Positions 10,625 to 18,837 of a DNA stretch of 22,365 nucleotides are shown here, piece by piece (positions within the stretch are counted from its first letter, which is position 1; each line of letters begins with the position of its first letter). The stretch is from a virus, in IMG/VR virus record IMGVR_UViG_3300021957_000346, positions 1 through 22,365 of that record; one strand, written 5' to 3'. Position numbers and translations under genes: made by a program. The notes beneath the pieces were generated by a model, which saw only the letters and a program-made list of their open reading frames with translations, ran no database searches and was not told the origin of the DNA.

Positions 10625-12787
10625 ATGAACGAAGAAAACGGTTTATTCGGAAACGCAAACGAGCTTTACTTCACTCCTGTTGAGGGGGAAAGTGGTCTCG
10701 ATTTAACGCTAGAAGAAGATGTTCGTCTTCGTTTTGTTGGTTTAGTTGAAGATCGTTTTGAGCAAGCTGAAAGAGCTAGAGAGCATGACGAAGCTCGTTG
10801 GCTTCAAGCGTACCACAACTTCCGTGGTCTATATCCAAAACACGTTAAGTTTAGAGAATCAGAAAAATCTAAAGTATTTATTAAAGTAACTAAAACAAAA
10901 GTGATTGCAGCATTTGGTCAGCTGGTCGATGTTATATTCGGCACTGGTCAGTTTCCAATCGGCGTTAAAGAAACTAAAATTCCTGAAGGCGTTTCAAGCT
11001 ATAAGCATTTAGACACTGCTCCGGGAATTGAAACTTCTGCTCCTGTAGAAACCGCCGAAGAAAAAGTTAATCCTTTTGATGTTGGTTATGAAGGTGACGG
11101 AAAAGTATTAAAGCCCGGCGCAACTTTTTCATCTGGCGAATCAGCTTTTGAAAATGCAATAGAAGAAGCAGATTTATCTTTTGTTGACGGCCCTAGTCCT
11201 AACCCACAAGCGTTAGAAATTGCACCCGCAAAAAGCGCAGCACGGCTAATGGAAAAACTAATACACGACCAGATAGAAGAGTCTAACGGTTCTTCAGAGC
11301 TTCGTAATGCTTTATTTGAGTCTGCGTTGTTTGGAACTGGAGTTGTTAAAGGCCCATTCAACCATAACAAAACTTTAAGCCGCTGGGAAAAAGATGAAGC
11401 TACAGGAGAAAGAACCTATAATCCTTTGTTTGTTCGTGTTCCGCGTATTGAGTTTGTAAGCATCTGGGACTTCTTTCCAGATCCTAATGCAACTACAATG
11501 GATGACTGCGAATACACATTCCACCGCCATAAAATGAACCGCTCTCAGCTTAGAGGTTTAGCAAAACTTCCTCATTTCAATAAAGATCAAATCCGTGAAT
11601 GTTTGCAGATGGGTTCAAATTATATTGAAAAAGACTATGAAACTGAATTAAAAGACGATCAAACTACCGAAGAGTATGGAGACGGCCTATTTGAAGTTTT
11701 AGAATACTGGGGCGTTATGGATGCACAGTATGCTAGAGAAGCTGGAATGGATCTTCCAAACGAGGTAGACGATTTAGATGAAGTACAAGTTAATGCTTGG
11801 ATTAGTAATGGTAAGCTGTTACGTGGGGTTGTTAATCCATTTACTCCGTACCGACTCCCCTACAATGCCTTTCCTTACGAGCGTAATCCTTATTCTTTCT
11901 TTGGTATTGGTGTTGCTGAGAATATGGACGATTCGCAACAAATAATGAACGGTCACGCACGTATGGCAATCGACAACCTAGCGTTGTCAGGCTCATTAGT
12001 GTTTGACGTAGACGAGTCTGCTTTAGTTGGCGGACAGTCAATGGAAATATACCCCGGCAAGGTGTTTAGAAGGCAAGCAGGAATGCAAGGTCAAGCTATT
12101 CATGGCTTAAAGTTTCCTAACACATCACAAGAAAACATGATGATGTTTGACAAGTTTCGTCAGCTTGCCGATGAGCAGACAGGCATTCCAAGCTACTCGC
12201 ACGGACAAACAGGCGTACAAAGCATGACACGTACTGCATCAGGAATGTCTATGCTGTTGGGTGCTGCATCTTTAAACATTAAAACAGTTGTTAAAAACAT
12301 AGACGATTTTTTACTCAAGCCTCTTGGTAAGTCTTATTACCAGTGGAACATGCAGTTCTTTGAAGGCGAGTTAGACATCGAAGGTGATTTAGAAATTCAA
12401 GCTATGGGCACAAACAGCCTAATGCAAAAAGAAGTTCGAAGCCAACGACTAACTATGTTTCTTCAAACTGCACAAAACCCTGCGATTGCGCCGTTTGTTA
12501 AAATCTCTAAGATTGTTAGTGAGCTGGCTTATAGCCTTGATCTTGATCCTGATGAGATTCTTAATGATCCTGAAGAAGCCGCAATCATGGCACAAATTAT
12601 AGGAGCGCAAAATGCTGGACAAGGAAATGGCAGCGAGGCTGTCCCCCCTAGTGACCAACCCGGATCTGTGGGAGGCGTTCAAGGAGCATCTGGGCAACCT
12701 CAAGACCTTGGAGTTACAGGCACTGGCGGTGGCAACATCGGAACTGGAAATGTTCCGCAAGCAGGGGAAAGTGAGTTCTCTGGGTAA
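10625..12787 (+). CDS. Portal protein
   Basis: A 720-residue protein with the marine podovirus portal pattern: HNFRG (about residues 65-69), then SEKSKVFIKVTKTKVIAAFG (about 79-98), then QLVDVIFGTGQFP. A long variable acidic segment (about 105-205) follows, and a conserved core contains the FPYERNPYSFFGIGVAENMD region and a Gln/Met-rich segment near residues 500-545. The C-terminal 60 residues are low-complexity, rich in Gly, Gln and Pro. The dodecameric portal sits at one capsid vertex and is the DNA gateway for TerL and the tail. The ribosome site is weak (GGAT about 11 nt upstream). The low-complexity tail overlaps the next gene out of frame by 176 nt. Confidence 0.85.
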   Translation: MNEENGLFGNANELYFTPVEGESGLDLTLEEDVRLRFVGLVEDRFEQAERAREHDEARWLQAYHNFRGLYPKHVKFRESEKSKVFIKVTKTKVIAAFGQLVDVIFGTGQFPIGVKETKIPEGVSSYKHLDTAPGIETSAPVETAEEKVNPFDVGYEGDGKVLKPGATFSSGESAFENAIEEADLSFVDGPSPNPQALEIAPAKSAARLMEKLIHDQIEESNGSSELRNALFESALFGTGVVKGPFNHNKTLSRWEKDEATGERTYNPLFVRVPRIEFVSIWDFFPDPNATTMDDCEYTFHRHKMNRSQLRGLAKLPHFNKDQIRECLQMGSNYIEKDYETELKDDQTTEEYGDGLFEVLEYWGVMDAQYAREAGMDLPNEVDDLDEVQVNAWISNGKLLRGVVNPFTPYRLPYNAFPYERNPYSFFGIGVAENMDDSQQIMNGHARMAIDNLALSGSLVFDVDESALVGGQSMEIYPGKVFRRQAGMQGQAIHGLKFPNTSQENMMMFDKFRQLADEQTGIPSYSHGQTGVQSMTRTASGMSMLLGAASLNIKTVVKNIDDFLLKPLGKSYYQWNMQFFEGELDIEGDLEIQAMGTNSLMQKEVRSQRLTMFLQTAQNPAIAPFVKISKIVSELAYSLDLDPDEILNDPEEAAIMAQIIGAQNAGQGNGSEAVPPSDQPGSVGGVQGASGQPQDLGVTGTGGGNIGTGNVPQAGESEFSG

Positions 12788-12845
12788 TTTACTGCAACTA
12801 AAAGATCAAATACGAGAAGCCAAACAAAGGGCTGAGGAAATATAA
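12612..12845 (+). CDS. Small helical protein overlapping the portal C-terminus
   Basis: A 77-residue protein in a different frame from the portal, with an AGGAG site 7 nt before the ATG at 12612. The sequence (ARLSPLVTNPDLWEAFKEHL, then LKTLELQALAVATSELEMFR, then KQGKVSSLGNLLQLKDQIREAKQ) forms two amphipathic helices and resembles small proteins found after the portal gene in other marine podoviruses. The 176-nt overlap lies where the portal is Gly/Gln/Pro-rich, a pattern expected when one frame is constrained. A role in the packaging or head-assembly string is inferred from its position. Confidence 0.75.
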   Translation: MLDKEMAARLSPLVTNPDLWEAFKEHLGNLKTLELQALAVATSELEMFRKQGKVSSLGNLLQLKDQIREAKQRAEEI

Positions 12846-12847
12846 TA

Positions 12848-14215
12848 ATGAGTAAGATAACTAAAGTTTTAAGTCTTCTAGGAAAATTAGACGAAGCTTC
12901 TGCTAAAGAAGCAGGTAAAAAAGTATCTAAAGCTAAAAAAGAAAAAATAGACAGCGAGCGTGTACTTGAAGCTTTAAATGAAAAAATTGCTGATAATCCT
13001 CAGTATTTAGATACTTTAGAAGATGATGAATATTTTGATCTTATGGAAGCTCTCCCAGCTAAACAACGTGCAGATGTAATGGGCGACGACTACGGCATGG
13101 AAATGATAGAGTCTCAGTCAGAAATGATGACAAGCATGAAGCCTAAAGAAGCTGCTGAGAATTTAAGTCTGTTTACAGGCGCAGAAGAAGTTTCTTCTTA
13201 TTTAGGACAGCTTGATGCAAAAGGTTTAAAAGAATTTAAAGCCGCAGTAAGTACAGAAGACGCAGACCTTTATCAAACTGCTTTAGACAAATTAGAATCT
13301 TTAGGCCCAAGAGCTGCAAAAATGAAAGGCGGGTCAACAAAAAAACAATCTTCAATTTCTGCTAGTGATCATATTGCTAATGATTGGCGCATGGTAGATA
13401 GCAATCAACTAGACTCAGAAGAAGCTTTAGACAGATCTTTGAGCCAGTTAAGTAAAGCTAAAAGCTCTGAAGAATTAATGGATTTAAAATTACAGCTAGC
13501 AAAAAGCTGGGAAAAAGTAACTGATCAAGAACTCCCTGAAGAGTTTTATAATGCAGACTTTAAGAATAAAAAAACTTTAGAAAAGTTAGATGCAAGCGTT
13601 CTTAAAAGAATGAAAGAACGTAAAAATATGGGCGGTAAAATAAAAGTTAATTATGCTGAAGGGGGGTCTATGCTTGTTCCACCCGAAATGTCGATGCCAG
13701 TAGATACTTACGATAACATCCCAGAAGATGAACAAGCAGCTGTAGAAGCTTCACAGCTTCCAGATGATGAGATGGAAGAAGACTACACCGAATATGTTTT
13801 AGAGCAATCTTTAGACATGGAAGACCAAGAATATTTAATGGACGTTCTAGAAGGCGATGAACGTCTAAGTAGCATCTTTGATAAAGTTATGGATGTTGCA
13901 GGAGAATTTGCTGGCGAAGGCGCTGTAGAAGGCCCCGGAGACGGCACATCAGATTCGATACCCGCAAGGTTATCGGACGGTGAATTTGTTTTCACCAAAA
14001 AGGCCACCGATCAATTAGGTGCGGATCAGCTTCAAACTATGATGGACGATGCTGAACGTGCATATGATGGAGGCTACATAAAAAAAGCATTTGGCGGCAT
14101 GGTAGACGATAATCCTACTGATGATGATAGAGATGGGATGTATGGAGAAACCAGAGAAGACGAAGAAATTAAAAAACAAATGATTTCTTCTAATCGTATG
14201 CCAAGTGTTAAGTAA
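12848..14215 (+). CDS. Acidic virion-associated protein with GPGDGTSDSIPARLSDGEF motif
   Basis: A 455-residue, strongly acidic protein rich in Glu, Asp and Lys. The N-terminal half is helical and low in hydrophobic residues. A Gly-rich patch (about residues 261-275, KIKVNYAEGGSM) precedes an acidic stretch, and near residues 355-385 it carries the motif GPGDGTSDSIPARLSDGEF followed by VFTKKATDQLG. That motif recurs in head-module proteins of marine phages and may be a virion-binding or processing signal; its function is not established. GAGG lies 10 nt upstream of the ATG at 12848. The position between portal and scaffold suggests a head or internal virion protein. Confidence 0.6.
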   Translation: MSKITKVLSLLGKLDEASAKEAGKKVSKAKKEKIDSERVLEALNEKIADNPQYLDTLEDDEYFDLMEALPAKQRADVMGDDYGMEMIESQSEMMTSMKPKEAAENLSLFTGAEEVSSYLGQLDAKGLKEFKAAVSTEDADLYQTALDKLESLGPRAAKMKGGSTKKQSSISASDHIANDWRMVDSNQLDSEEALDRSLSQLSKAKSSEELMDLKLQLAKSWEKVTDQELPEEFYNADFKNKKTLEKLDASVLKRMKERKNMGGKIKVNYAEGGSMLVPPEMSMPVDTYDNIPEDEQAAVEASQLPDDEMEEDYTEYVLEQSLDMEDQEYLMDVLEGDERLSSIFDKVMDVAGEFAGEGAVEGPGDGTSDSIPARLSDGEFVFTKKATDQLGADQLQTMMDDAERAYDGGYIKKAFGGMVDDNPTDDDRDGMYGETREDEEIKKQMISSNRMPSVK

Positions 14216-14244
14216 CGATAAGGCTACTCTTTTTATAAGACCCC

Positions 14245-14258
14245 TTATTATTTTTTTT
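14245..14258 (+). terminator. Possible weak terminator after the acidic virion gene
   Basis: A T-rich run (TTATTATTTTTTTT) follows an imperfect ATAAGG...CCTTAT pairing with a long loop (from about 14218). The stem is weak, so termination would be partial if it occurs. Confidence 0.35.
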
Positions 14259-14266
14259 ACCTAGAG

Positions 14267-14335
14267 GCCACCTTGAAGTATCAAGACCCTATATTGTAAA
14301 CGCGAACAATATAGCCACCTTGAAAGACTGACAAG
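14267..14335 (+). ncRNA. Candidate structured leader of the scaffold gene
   Basis: Two copies of GCCACCTTGAA (14267-14277 and 14314-14324) flank a perfect inverted repeat, CTATATTGT-AAACGCGA-ACAATATAG (14289-14314). Each copy can itself close a CTTG...CAAG hairpin. The block ends just before the scaffold Shine-Dalgarno site (AAAGGAG, 14341-14347), so it may be a cis-acting RNA that tunes scaffold translation. No known RNA family is claimed. Confidence 0.5.
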
Positions 14336-14357
14336 CCCCAAAAGGAGTGTGATAGAT

Positions 14358-15212
14358 ATGTCCAATGTAAACGAACAAATTGAAGAACCGACTGCTAACC
14401 CGTATAACTCTCGAAAGGAGTGGCATACGCCAGATGCTCCAAGTAGAGGCAAAGCGGATGGGCTTTTCTTTGAAGACAAACCTCAACAGGCTACCCGCGA
14501 AGAAGCGGCCCCTGAAAAAGAAGAGACTGCTTCCAAAGGAAGAACAAATTATAAAAAAAGATACGATGATTTAAAGAAGCACTATGATCAGCGAATCGCA
14601 GAGTTTAAACAACGAGAATTAGAACTTACAGCGGCAGCAACAGAAACGCAAGAAGCGTATGCACCGCCTAAGTCAACTGAAGATCTTGAAAGCTTCCGCG
14701 AACAATATCCTGATTTATATGAAACTGTTGAGACAGTTGCACACTTACAAAGTGAACAACAACTTCAAGCTATCCGAAGCAAGATGACTGTTATCGAAGA
14801 ACGAGAAGCAGCTATTCAGCGAAGAGAAGCAGAAGAAACTCTCAAGTCAAGACACCCGGACTTTGAAGATATTCGTGGTGATGACAATTTTCATAACTGG
14901 GCTAAAGAACAACCTGAGCAAATTCAGGATTGGATCTACAACAACCCAGACAATGTTTCTTTAGCAGTTAAAGCTATCGACCTTTATAAAATGGAAAACG
15001 GTATTGGAACTAGTTCTAAACAAAAGACAAAGAAATCACAAGCTCCCAAGTCTTCCGCAGCAGATATGGTATCCACACGGACTACTCAGATTGATGCTAA
15101 GGAACCAAAGATTTGGACACAACGGGAAATTGCTGCTTTGTCTATGGCTCAGTATGATAAATTTGAACAAGAAATTGATCAGGCCATAATAGAAGGCAGA
15201 GTAGTAGCATAA
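14358..15212 (+). CDS. Capsid assembly scaffolding protein
   Basis: A 284-residue, charged, largely helical protein. The N-terminus is disordered and acidic, a coiled-coil region (about residues 60-90, NYKKRYDDLKKHYDQRIAEF) follows, and a second helical part contains SKMTVIEEREAAIQRREAEE. This composition and its place directly before the major capsid gene are typical of phage scaffolds, which template procapsid assembly and then leave or are degraded. The ATG at 14358 was chosen because GGAG lies 10 nt upstream; a GTG at 14349 is only one base from that site. No protease gene is visible nearby. Confidence 0.8.
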   Translation: MSNVNEQIEEPTANPYNSRKEWHTPDAPSRGKADGLFFEDKPQQATREEAAPEKEETASKGRTNYKKRYDDLKKHYDQRIAEFKQRELELTAAATETQEAYAPPKSTEDLESFREQYPDLYETVETVAHLQSEQQLQAIRSKMTVIEEREAAIQRREAEETLKSRHPDFEDIRGDDNFHNWAKEQPEQIQDWIYNNPDNVSLAVKAIDLYKMENGIGTSSKQKTKKSQAPKSSAADMVSTRTTQIDAKEPKIWTQREIAALSMAQYDKFEQEIDQAIIEGRVVA

Positions 15213-15242
15213 TAAAATTGTCTTTTTTAGGAGTAACACAAC

Positions 15243-16223
15243 ATGGCTTATAACGTAAGTGACGCAACATTTGAACAAAGCACCACCACCAATGGTAACT
15301 TCGCTAGTGATGGCACAGGTCAAACTAACCAGTTTTTCCTTCCTTCAGTCTTTTCTAAGAAGGTTCTTAACTTCTTCCGAAAAGCTTCTGTAGCCGAAGC
15401 AATTACCAATACTGATTATGCTGGTGAAATCGCAGCTTTCGGTGATTCTGTAAAGATCATCAAAGAGCCAGAAATTACTGTTTATCAGTATGAGCGTGGT
15501 GCAGACGTAACTCAGACTAAACTGACTGACGTTGAAACTTCTTTGATTGTAGATGTGGCTAACGCATTTAAATTCAAAGTTGACGACATTGAAACTTCTA
15601 TGTCTCACGTAAACTTTAAAGAAGTTGCATCTTCATCTGCTGCTTACGCTCTGCGTGATGCTTTTGATGCTGGTGTAATTGCTAAGATGTTTGCTGGTGT
15701 TTCAGCTGCCACCCCTAACCACATTTTGGGTGCTGATAGCGGAACTAACCTTGGTGCTGGCGTATTTGACGGCTCTGGCGCTGTTGATATTACTGGCGCT
15801 AACGATCCTCTTGATCTGATGGCTCACATGGCCCGTCTTCTTGACGAGCAGAACATCCCAGAAGAAGGTCGCTGGTTCTTGGCTCCTCCTGCTTTCTACG
15901 AGCAGCTATCTCAGTCTAGCTCTAAGTTGATGTCTGTAGACTTCAATGCTGGTCAAGGCTCTATCCGCAACGGTCTGGTTTCTTCAGGCAAGCTGCGCGG
16001 CTTTGACATGTACAAGTCTAACAATGTGCCTGCTGCTACTACAGCTGCTGGTCAAGTTATTTGTGGACACATTAGCTCTACAGCTACTGCGCAAACAATC
16101 ACCAGCACTGAAGTCCTTCGTGACCCAGATAGCTTCGGTGATATCTGCCGTGGTTTGCACGTATATGGTGCTAAAGTATTACGTCCTGATGCACTCGTAT
16201 CAGCGTTCTACGAAGTAGACTAA
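15243..16223 (+). CDS. Major capsid protein
   Basis: A 326-residue protein. The segments FLPSVFSKKVLNFFRKASVA (about 33-52), FGDSVKIIKEPEITVYQYERGADV (about 67-90) and the helical SSSAAYALRDAFDAGVIAKMF region match the major capsid proteins of marine podoviruses with the HK97-like fold. Asp/Gly-rich loops (about 163-182) could be surface insertions. An AGGAG site precedes the ATG by 9 nt. It directly follows the scaffold gene and is closed by a strong terminator 16-42 bases after its stop, which suits a very highly expressed gene. Confidence 0.9.
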   Translation: MAYNVSDATFEQSTTTNGNFASDGTGQTNQFFLPSVFSKKVLNFFRKASVAEAITNTDYAGEIAAFGDSVKIIKEPEITVYQYERGADVTQTKLTDVETSLIVDVANAFKFKVDDIETSMSHVNFKEVASSSAAYALRDAFDAGVIAKMFAGVSAATPNHILGADSGTNLGAGVFDGSGAVDITGANDPLDLMAHMARLLDEQNIPEEGRWFLAPPAFYEQLSQSSSKLMSVDFNAGQGSIRNGLVSSGKLRGFDMYKSNNVPAATTAAGQVICGHISSTATAQTITSTEVLRDPDSFGDICRGLHVYGAKVLRPDALVSAFYEVD

Positions 16224-16238
16224 GCTTAGTCAAAAAAC

Positions 16239-16265
16239 GAGGGGTGTAAAAGCCCCTCTGTTTTT
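16239..16265 (+). terminator. Strong rho-independent terminator after the capsid gene
   Basis: GAGGGG (16239-16244) and CCCCTC (16253-16258) pair with an 8-nt loop and are followed by TGTTTTT. An A-run before the stem lets it act in both directions. It separates capsid from the tail genes and should lower tail-gene transcription, matching the large excess of capsid subunits needed. Confidence 0.85.
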
Positions 16266-16281
16266 AATAGGAGAACTAAGA

Positions 16282-16455
16282 ATGCCACAAATTGGAAGCG
16301 CAACAAATAGAGTTAAATTAAGAAACAATCAGAATAATAGAATTTTTGGTGATACTGGAAGCTGGTATAAAGCTGAAAATAAAAAGAAATACGAAGATAA
16401 CTATGATGCTATCTTTGGAAAAAAAGAAAACAAAACTAAATCAAAGGCACAATAA
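16282..16455 (+). CDS. Small basic protein with N-Y-DAIF motif
   Basis: A 57-residue protein read directly from the plus strand, with AGGAG about 9 nt before the ATG. It begins MPQIGSATNRVKLRNNQNNR, contains SWYKAENKKKYEDNYDAIFG, and ends in a Lys-rich tail. The YEDNYDAIF segment resembles FSKNFDAIF of the 53-residue protein at 1548-1709. The tail tube gene starts 3 nt after its stop. The function is unknown; the basic, low-complexity composition suggests a disordered protein that binds something else. Confidence 0.65.
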   Translation: MPQIGSATNRVKLRNNQNNRIFGDTGSWYKAENKKKYEDNYDAIFGKKENKTKSKAQ

Positions 16456-16458
16456 ACC

Positions 16459-17229
16459 ATGTCTACATCTTATTTAGATTTAACAAATGAACTCTTGCGT
16501 GAGCTAAACGAAGTGACGTTGACTAACGGAACTTTTTCTACTGCGGTAGGCGTACAGCAACACGTTAAAGATTCTTTAAATCGTGCTTACTTTGATATTG
16601 CAAATGAAGAACCGCAATGGCCTTATCTGGCTGTTAATGAAAGCGGTCAAACAGACCCCATGTATGGAAACACATATGTTGAAACAGTAGCTGGCACACG
16701 TTTTTATGAGCTAAAGCCAGCCAGTTCAGACATTACTACAGATTATGGTTCAGTAGATTGGGATAACTTCTACTTAACTACAGTGGATGTTGCAGGAGAA
16801 ACTGCTCCGTACACAGCTAGAAATTTAAGTTACATGACTACAGAAGCTTGGAAGGATTTTCGAAGAATCTCAGAAAACTTAGATGATGCGGATACTCAAC
16901 AGTATGGTGTACCTTCCAATGTTATTCGAAGCCCAGACTCTCGCAAGTTTGGACTTAGCCCTATCCCAGACAAAGTATATCGAATATGGTTCTATGCTTG
17001 GAACCTGCCCGAAAAACTTGTTAACGCTACAGATACTGTAGTATTTCCAGAAATGTATACTGCTGTGCTGTTAGCTAAAGCTCGTTACTACATTTGGCAG
17101 TTTAAAGATAATCCACAAGCAGCAGCATTTGCATTAGAAGATTATAAAAAAGGATTACGCAGCATGCGTTCAAATCTTTTAGAGCCTACACCTTCGTACT
17201 TTAAAGACGACAGAATGAGATTCGTATAA
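16459..17229 (+). CDS. Tail tubular protein A-like (head-tail adaptor)
   Basis: A 256-residue protein of the T7 gp11-like type. The N-terminal helix (YLDLTNELLRELNEVTLTNG), the VGVQQHVKDSLNRAYFDIAN region (about 30-49), the FRRISEN and PSNVIRSPDSRKFGLSPIPD segments, and the helical C-terminus (PEMYTAVLLAKARYYIWQFK) follow the marine podovirus adaptor layout. It would sit under the portal and connect it to the tail nozzle. Only a weak ribosome site (AAGG) precedes the ATG, consistent with coupling to the mini-gene 3 nt upstream. Confidence 0.78.
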   Translation: MSTSYLDLTNELLRELNEVTLTNGTFSTAVGVQQHVKDSLNRAYFDIANEEPQWPYLAVNESGQTDPMYGNTYVETVAGTRFYELKPASSDITTDYGSVDWDNFYLTTVDVAGETAPYTARNLSYMTTEAWKDFRRISENLDDADTQQYGVPSNVIRSPDSRKFGLSPIPDKVYRIWFYAWNLPEKLVNATDTVVFPEMYTAVLLAKARYYIWQFKDNPQAAAFALEDYKKGLRSMRSNLLEPTPSYFKDDRMRFV

Positions 17230-17230
17230 T

Positions 17231-18832
17231 ATGGCAGCTTCGCAACCCTTTGGTGTTTCGTGCAAAGGTGGGTTAAATACTAACCTTAACCAGCTTGAAA
17301 TGCTTGGACAGCCCGGACTAGCTACAAAGCTTACAAACTTTGAGGTAGATCCTGATGGCGGTTACAGACGAATAAATGGCTATACAGCTTTTGGTTCTAC
17401 ACGCCCAAATAGTGCAAACCCAATACTAGGTCTAAATGTTTATGCAGACGGAGTTATTGTTTGTTCTGGGGATGGAATCTTTTTTAGTGTTGATGGAAAT
17501 AGCTGGCTTCAAATAAACCGCGCAGGCGCGCACAGCAGTGGGGATAACTATACTACATTTATTGGTCGTAGTTTGGATGCAAGAACTAGTCAAGAACAGT
17601 GTTCATTTGCAATTTTTGAAGGCAATACAGATTACGGTCAAATTGTAATATGTGATGGAGTCAATAAGCCTTTTTACTTCCACATGGAAGGCACGGGTGG
17701 TCTAACAAGCCGTACATTTTTTGCAGAAGAAATTGTAGTAAGCAACACAGTAGCCCCTACAGTGTGTGCAGTACATGACCATCATCTTGTTGTAGCAGGA
17801 GCTTCAGAGGCTAAAAATACTATATACTACAGCCACAACTTTGAGCCTGAAAACTTTGTAGGCGCTGGCGCAGGCAGTATATCATTAAGCGATCAAGTAA
17901 TCGGACTTAAAAGTTTCCGTGATGATCTAATTATATTTTGCAGAAACAGTATACACAAGCTTGTAAACATTAATGATTCTAATAACATTGCTGTTGTACC
18001 TGTTACACAAAACGTAGGTTGTTTAAGTTCACACAGCATTCAAGAAATTGGCGGCGACTTAGTATTCCTTAGTCCTGATGGTATTCGATCTGTTGCAGGT
18101 ACAGCGCGTATTGGTGACGTTGAATTAGGATCAGTAAGCCGACAAATACAATCTATTATTTCAGACATTGCACTAGCTATTAATTCATTTACAATTACAA
18201 GCGCAGTGCTTCGAAGCAAGTCGCAATATAGATTATTTTATACTTCAGATAATGCGTCTCCACAGGCTTCAAAAGGAATTATAGGCACACTAACTTCTAA
18301 TGGTTTTGAGTGGTCAGAAACTTTAGGTATACAAGCAGTAGGATTTACATCTGGATTTAATAGTGACGGCGTTGAAAAAGAGTTTCATGGCGACTTAGCT
18401 GGTTATATCTACAATCATGACACTGGAAACAGTTTTATTAGTTCTGGAAATCCTTTTGATATTGATGCACAGTACACAACACCTAATTTTGATTTTGGCG
18501 ACATAGGAACTAGAAAGACTTTGCATTATGCAAAAATTTCTATTGCGCCTGAAGGCGAAGTACAACCGACACTTAGAGTTCGGTATGATTATGAAGATAC
18601 AGAAATTCCTCAACCCGCAGATTATATATTAGACGCTGTTCCGCTTCCAGCAATTTTCGGAACTTCTGTTTTCGGTACTGCAATATTTGGCGCAAGTAAC
18701 GATCCAATGTTGCGACAAGCAATTCAAGGCAGCGGCTCTGTGTGTAGTTTTAGAATTAGAAGCTCTGATCAAAATGCACCATACGCAATTAACGGTCTAT
18801 ATATAAATTACGTCCCATCAGGTAGGAGATAA
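17231..18832 (+). CDS. Tail tubular protein B-like (tail nozzle)
   Basis: A 533-residue, beta-rich protein. The opening KGGLNTNLNQLEMLGQPGLA, then LTNFEVDPDGGYRRINGYT, is a signature of marine podovirus tail proteins assigned as gp12-like nozzle or tail tube B. Repeated strand-turn patterns (for example VVAGASEAKNTIYYSHNFEP and LVFLSPDGIRSVAG) suggest a beta-propeller. It should form the distal part of the tail tube, where fibres attach. It starts one base after the previous stop and has no good ribosome site, so translation is probably coupled. Confidence 0.72.
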   Translation: MAASQPFGVSCKGGLNTNLNQLEMLGQPGLATKLTNFEVDPDGGYRRINGYTAFGSTRPNSANPILGLNVYADGVIVCSGDGIFFSVDGNSWLQINRAGAHSSGDNYTTFIGRSLDARTSQEQCSFAIFEGNTDYGQIVICDGVNKPFYFHMEGTGGLTSRTFFAEEIVVSNTVAPTVCAVHDHHLVVAGASEAKNTIYYSHNFEPENFVGAGAGSISLSDQVIGLKSFRDDLIIFCRNSIHKLVNINDSNNIAVVPVTQNVGCLSSHSIQEIGGDLVFLSPDGIRSVAGTARIGDVELGSVSRQIQSIISDIALAINSFTITSAVLRSKSQYRLFYTSDNASPQASKGIIGTLTSNGFEWSETLGIQAVGFTSGFNSDGVEKEFHGDLAGYIYNHDTGNSFISSGNPFDIDAQYTTPNFDFGDIGTRKTLHYAKISIAPEGEVQPTLRVRYDYEDTEIPQPADYILDAVPLPAIFGTSVFGTAIFGASNDPMLRQAIQGSGSVCSFRIRSSDQNAPYAINGLYINYVPSGRR

Positions 18833-18837
18833 ACCAA

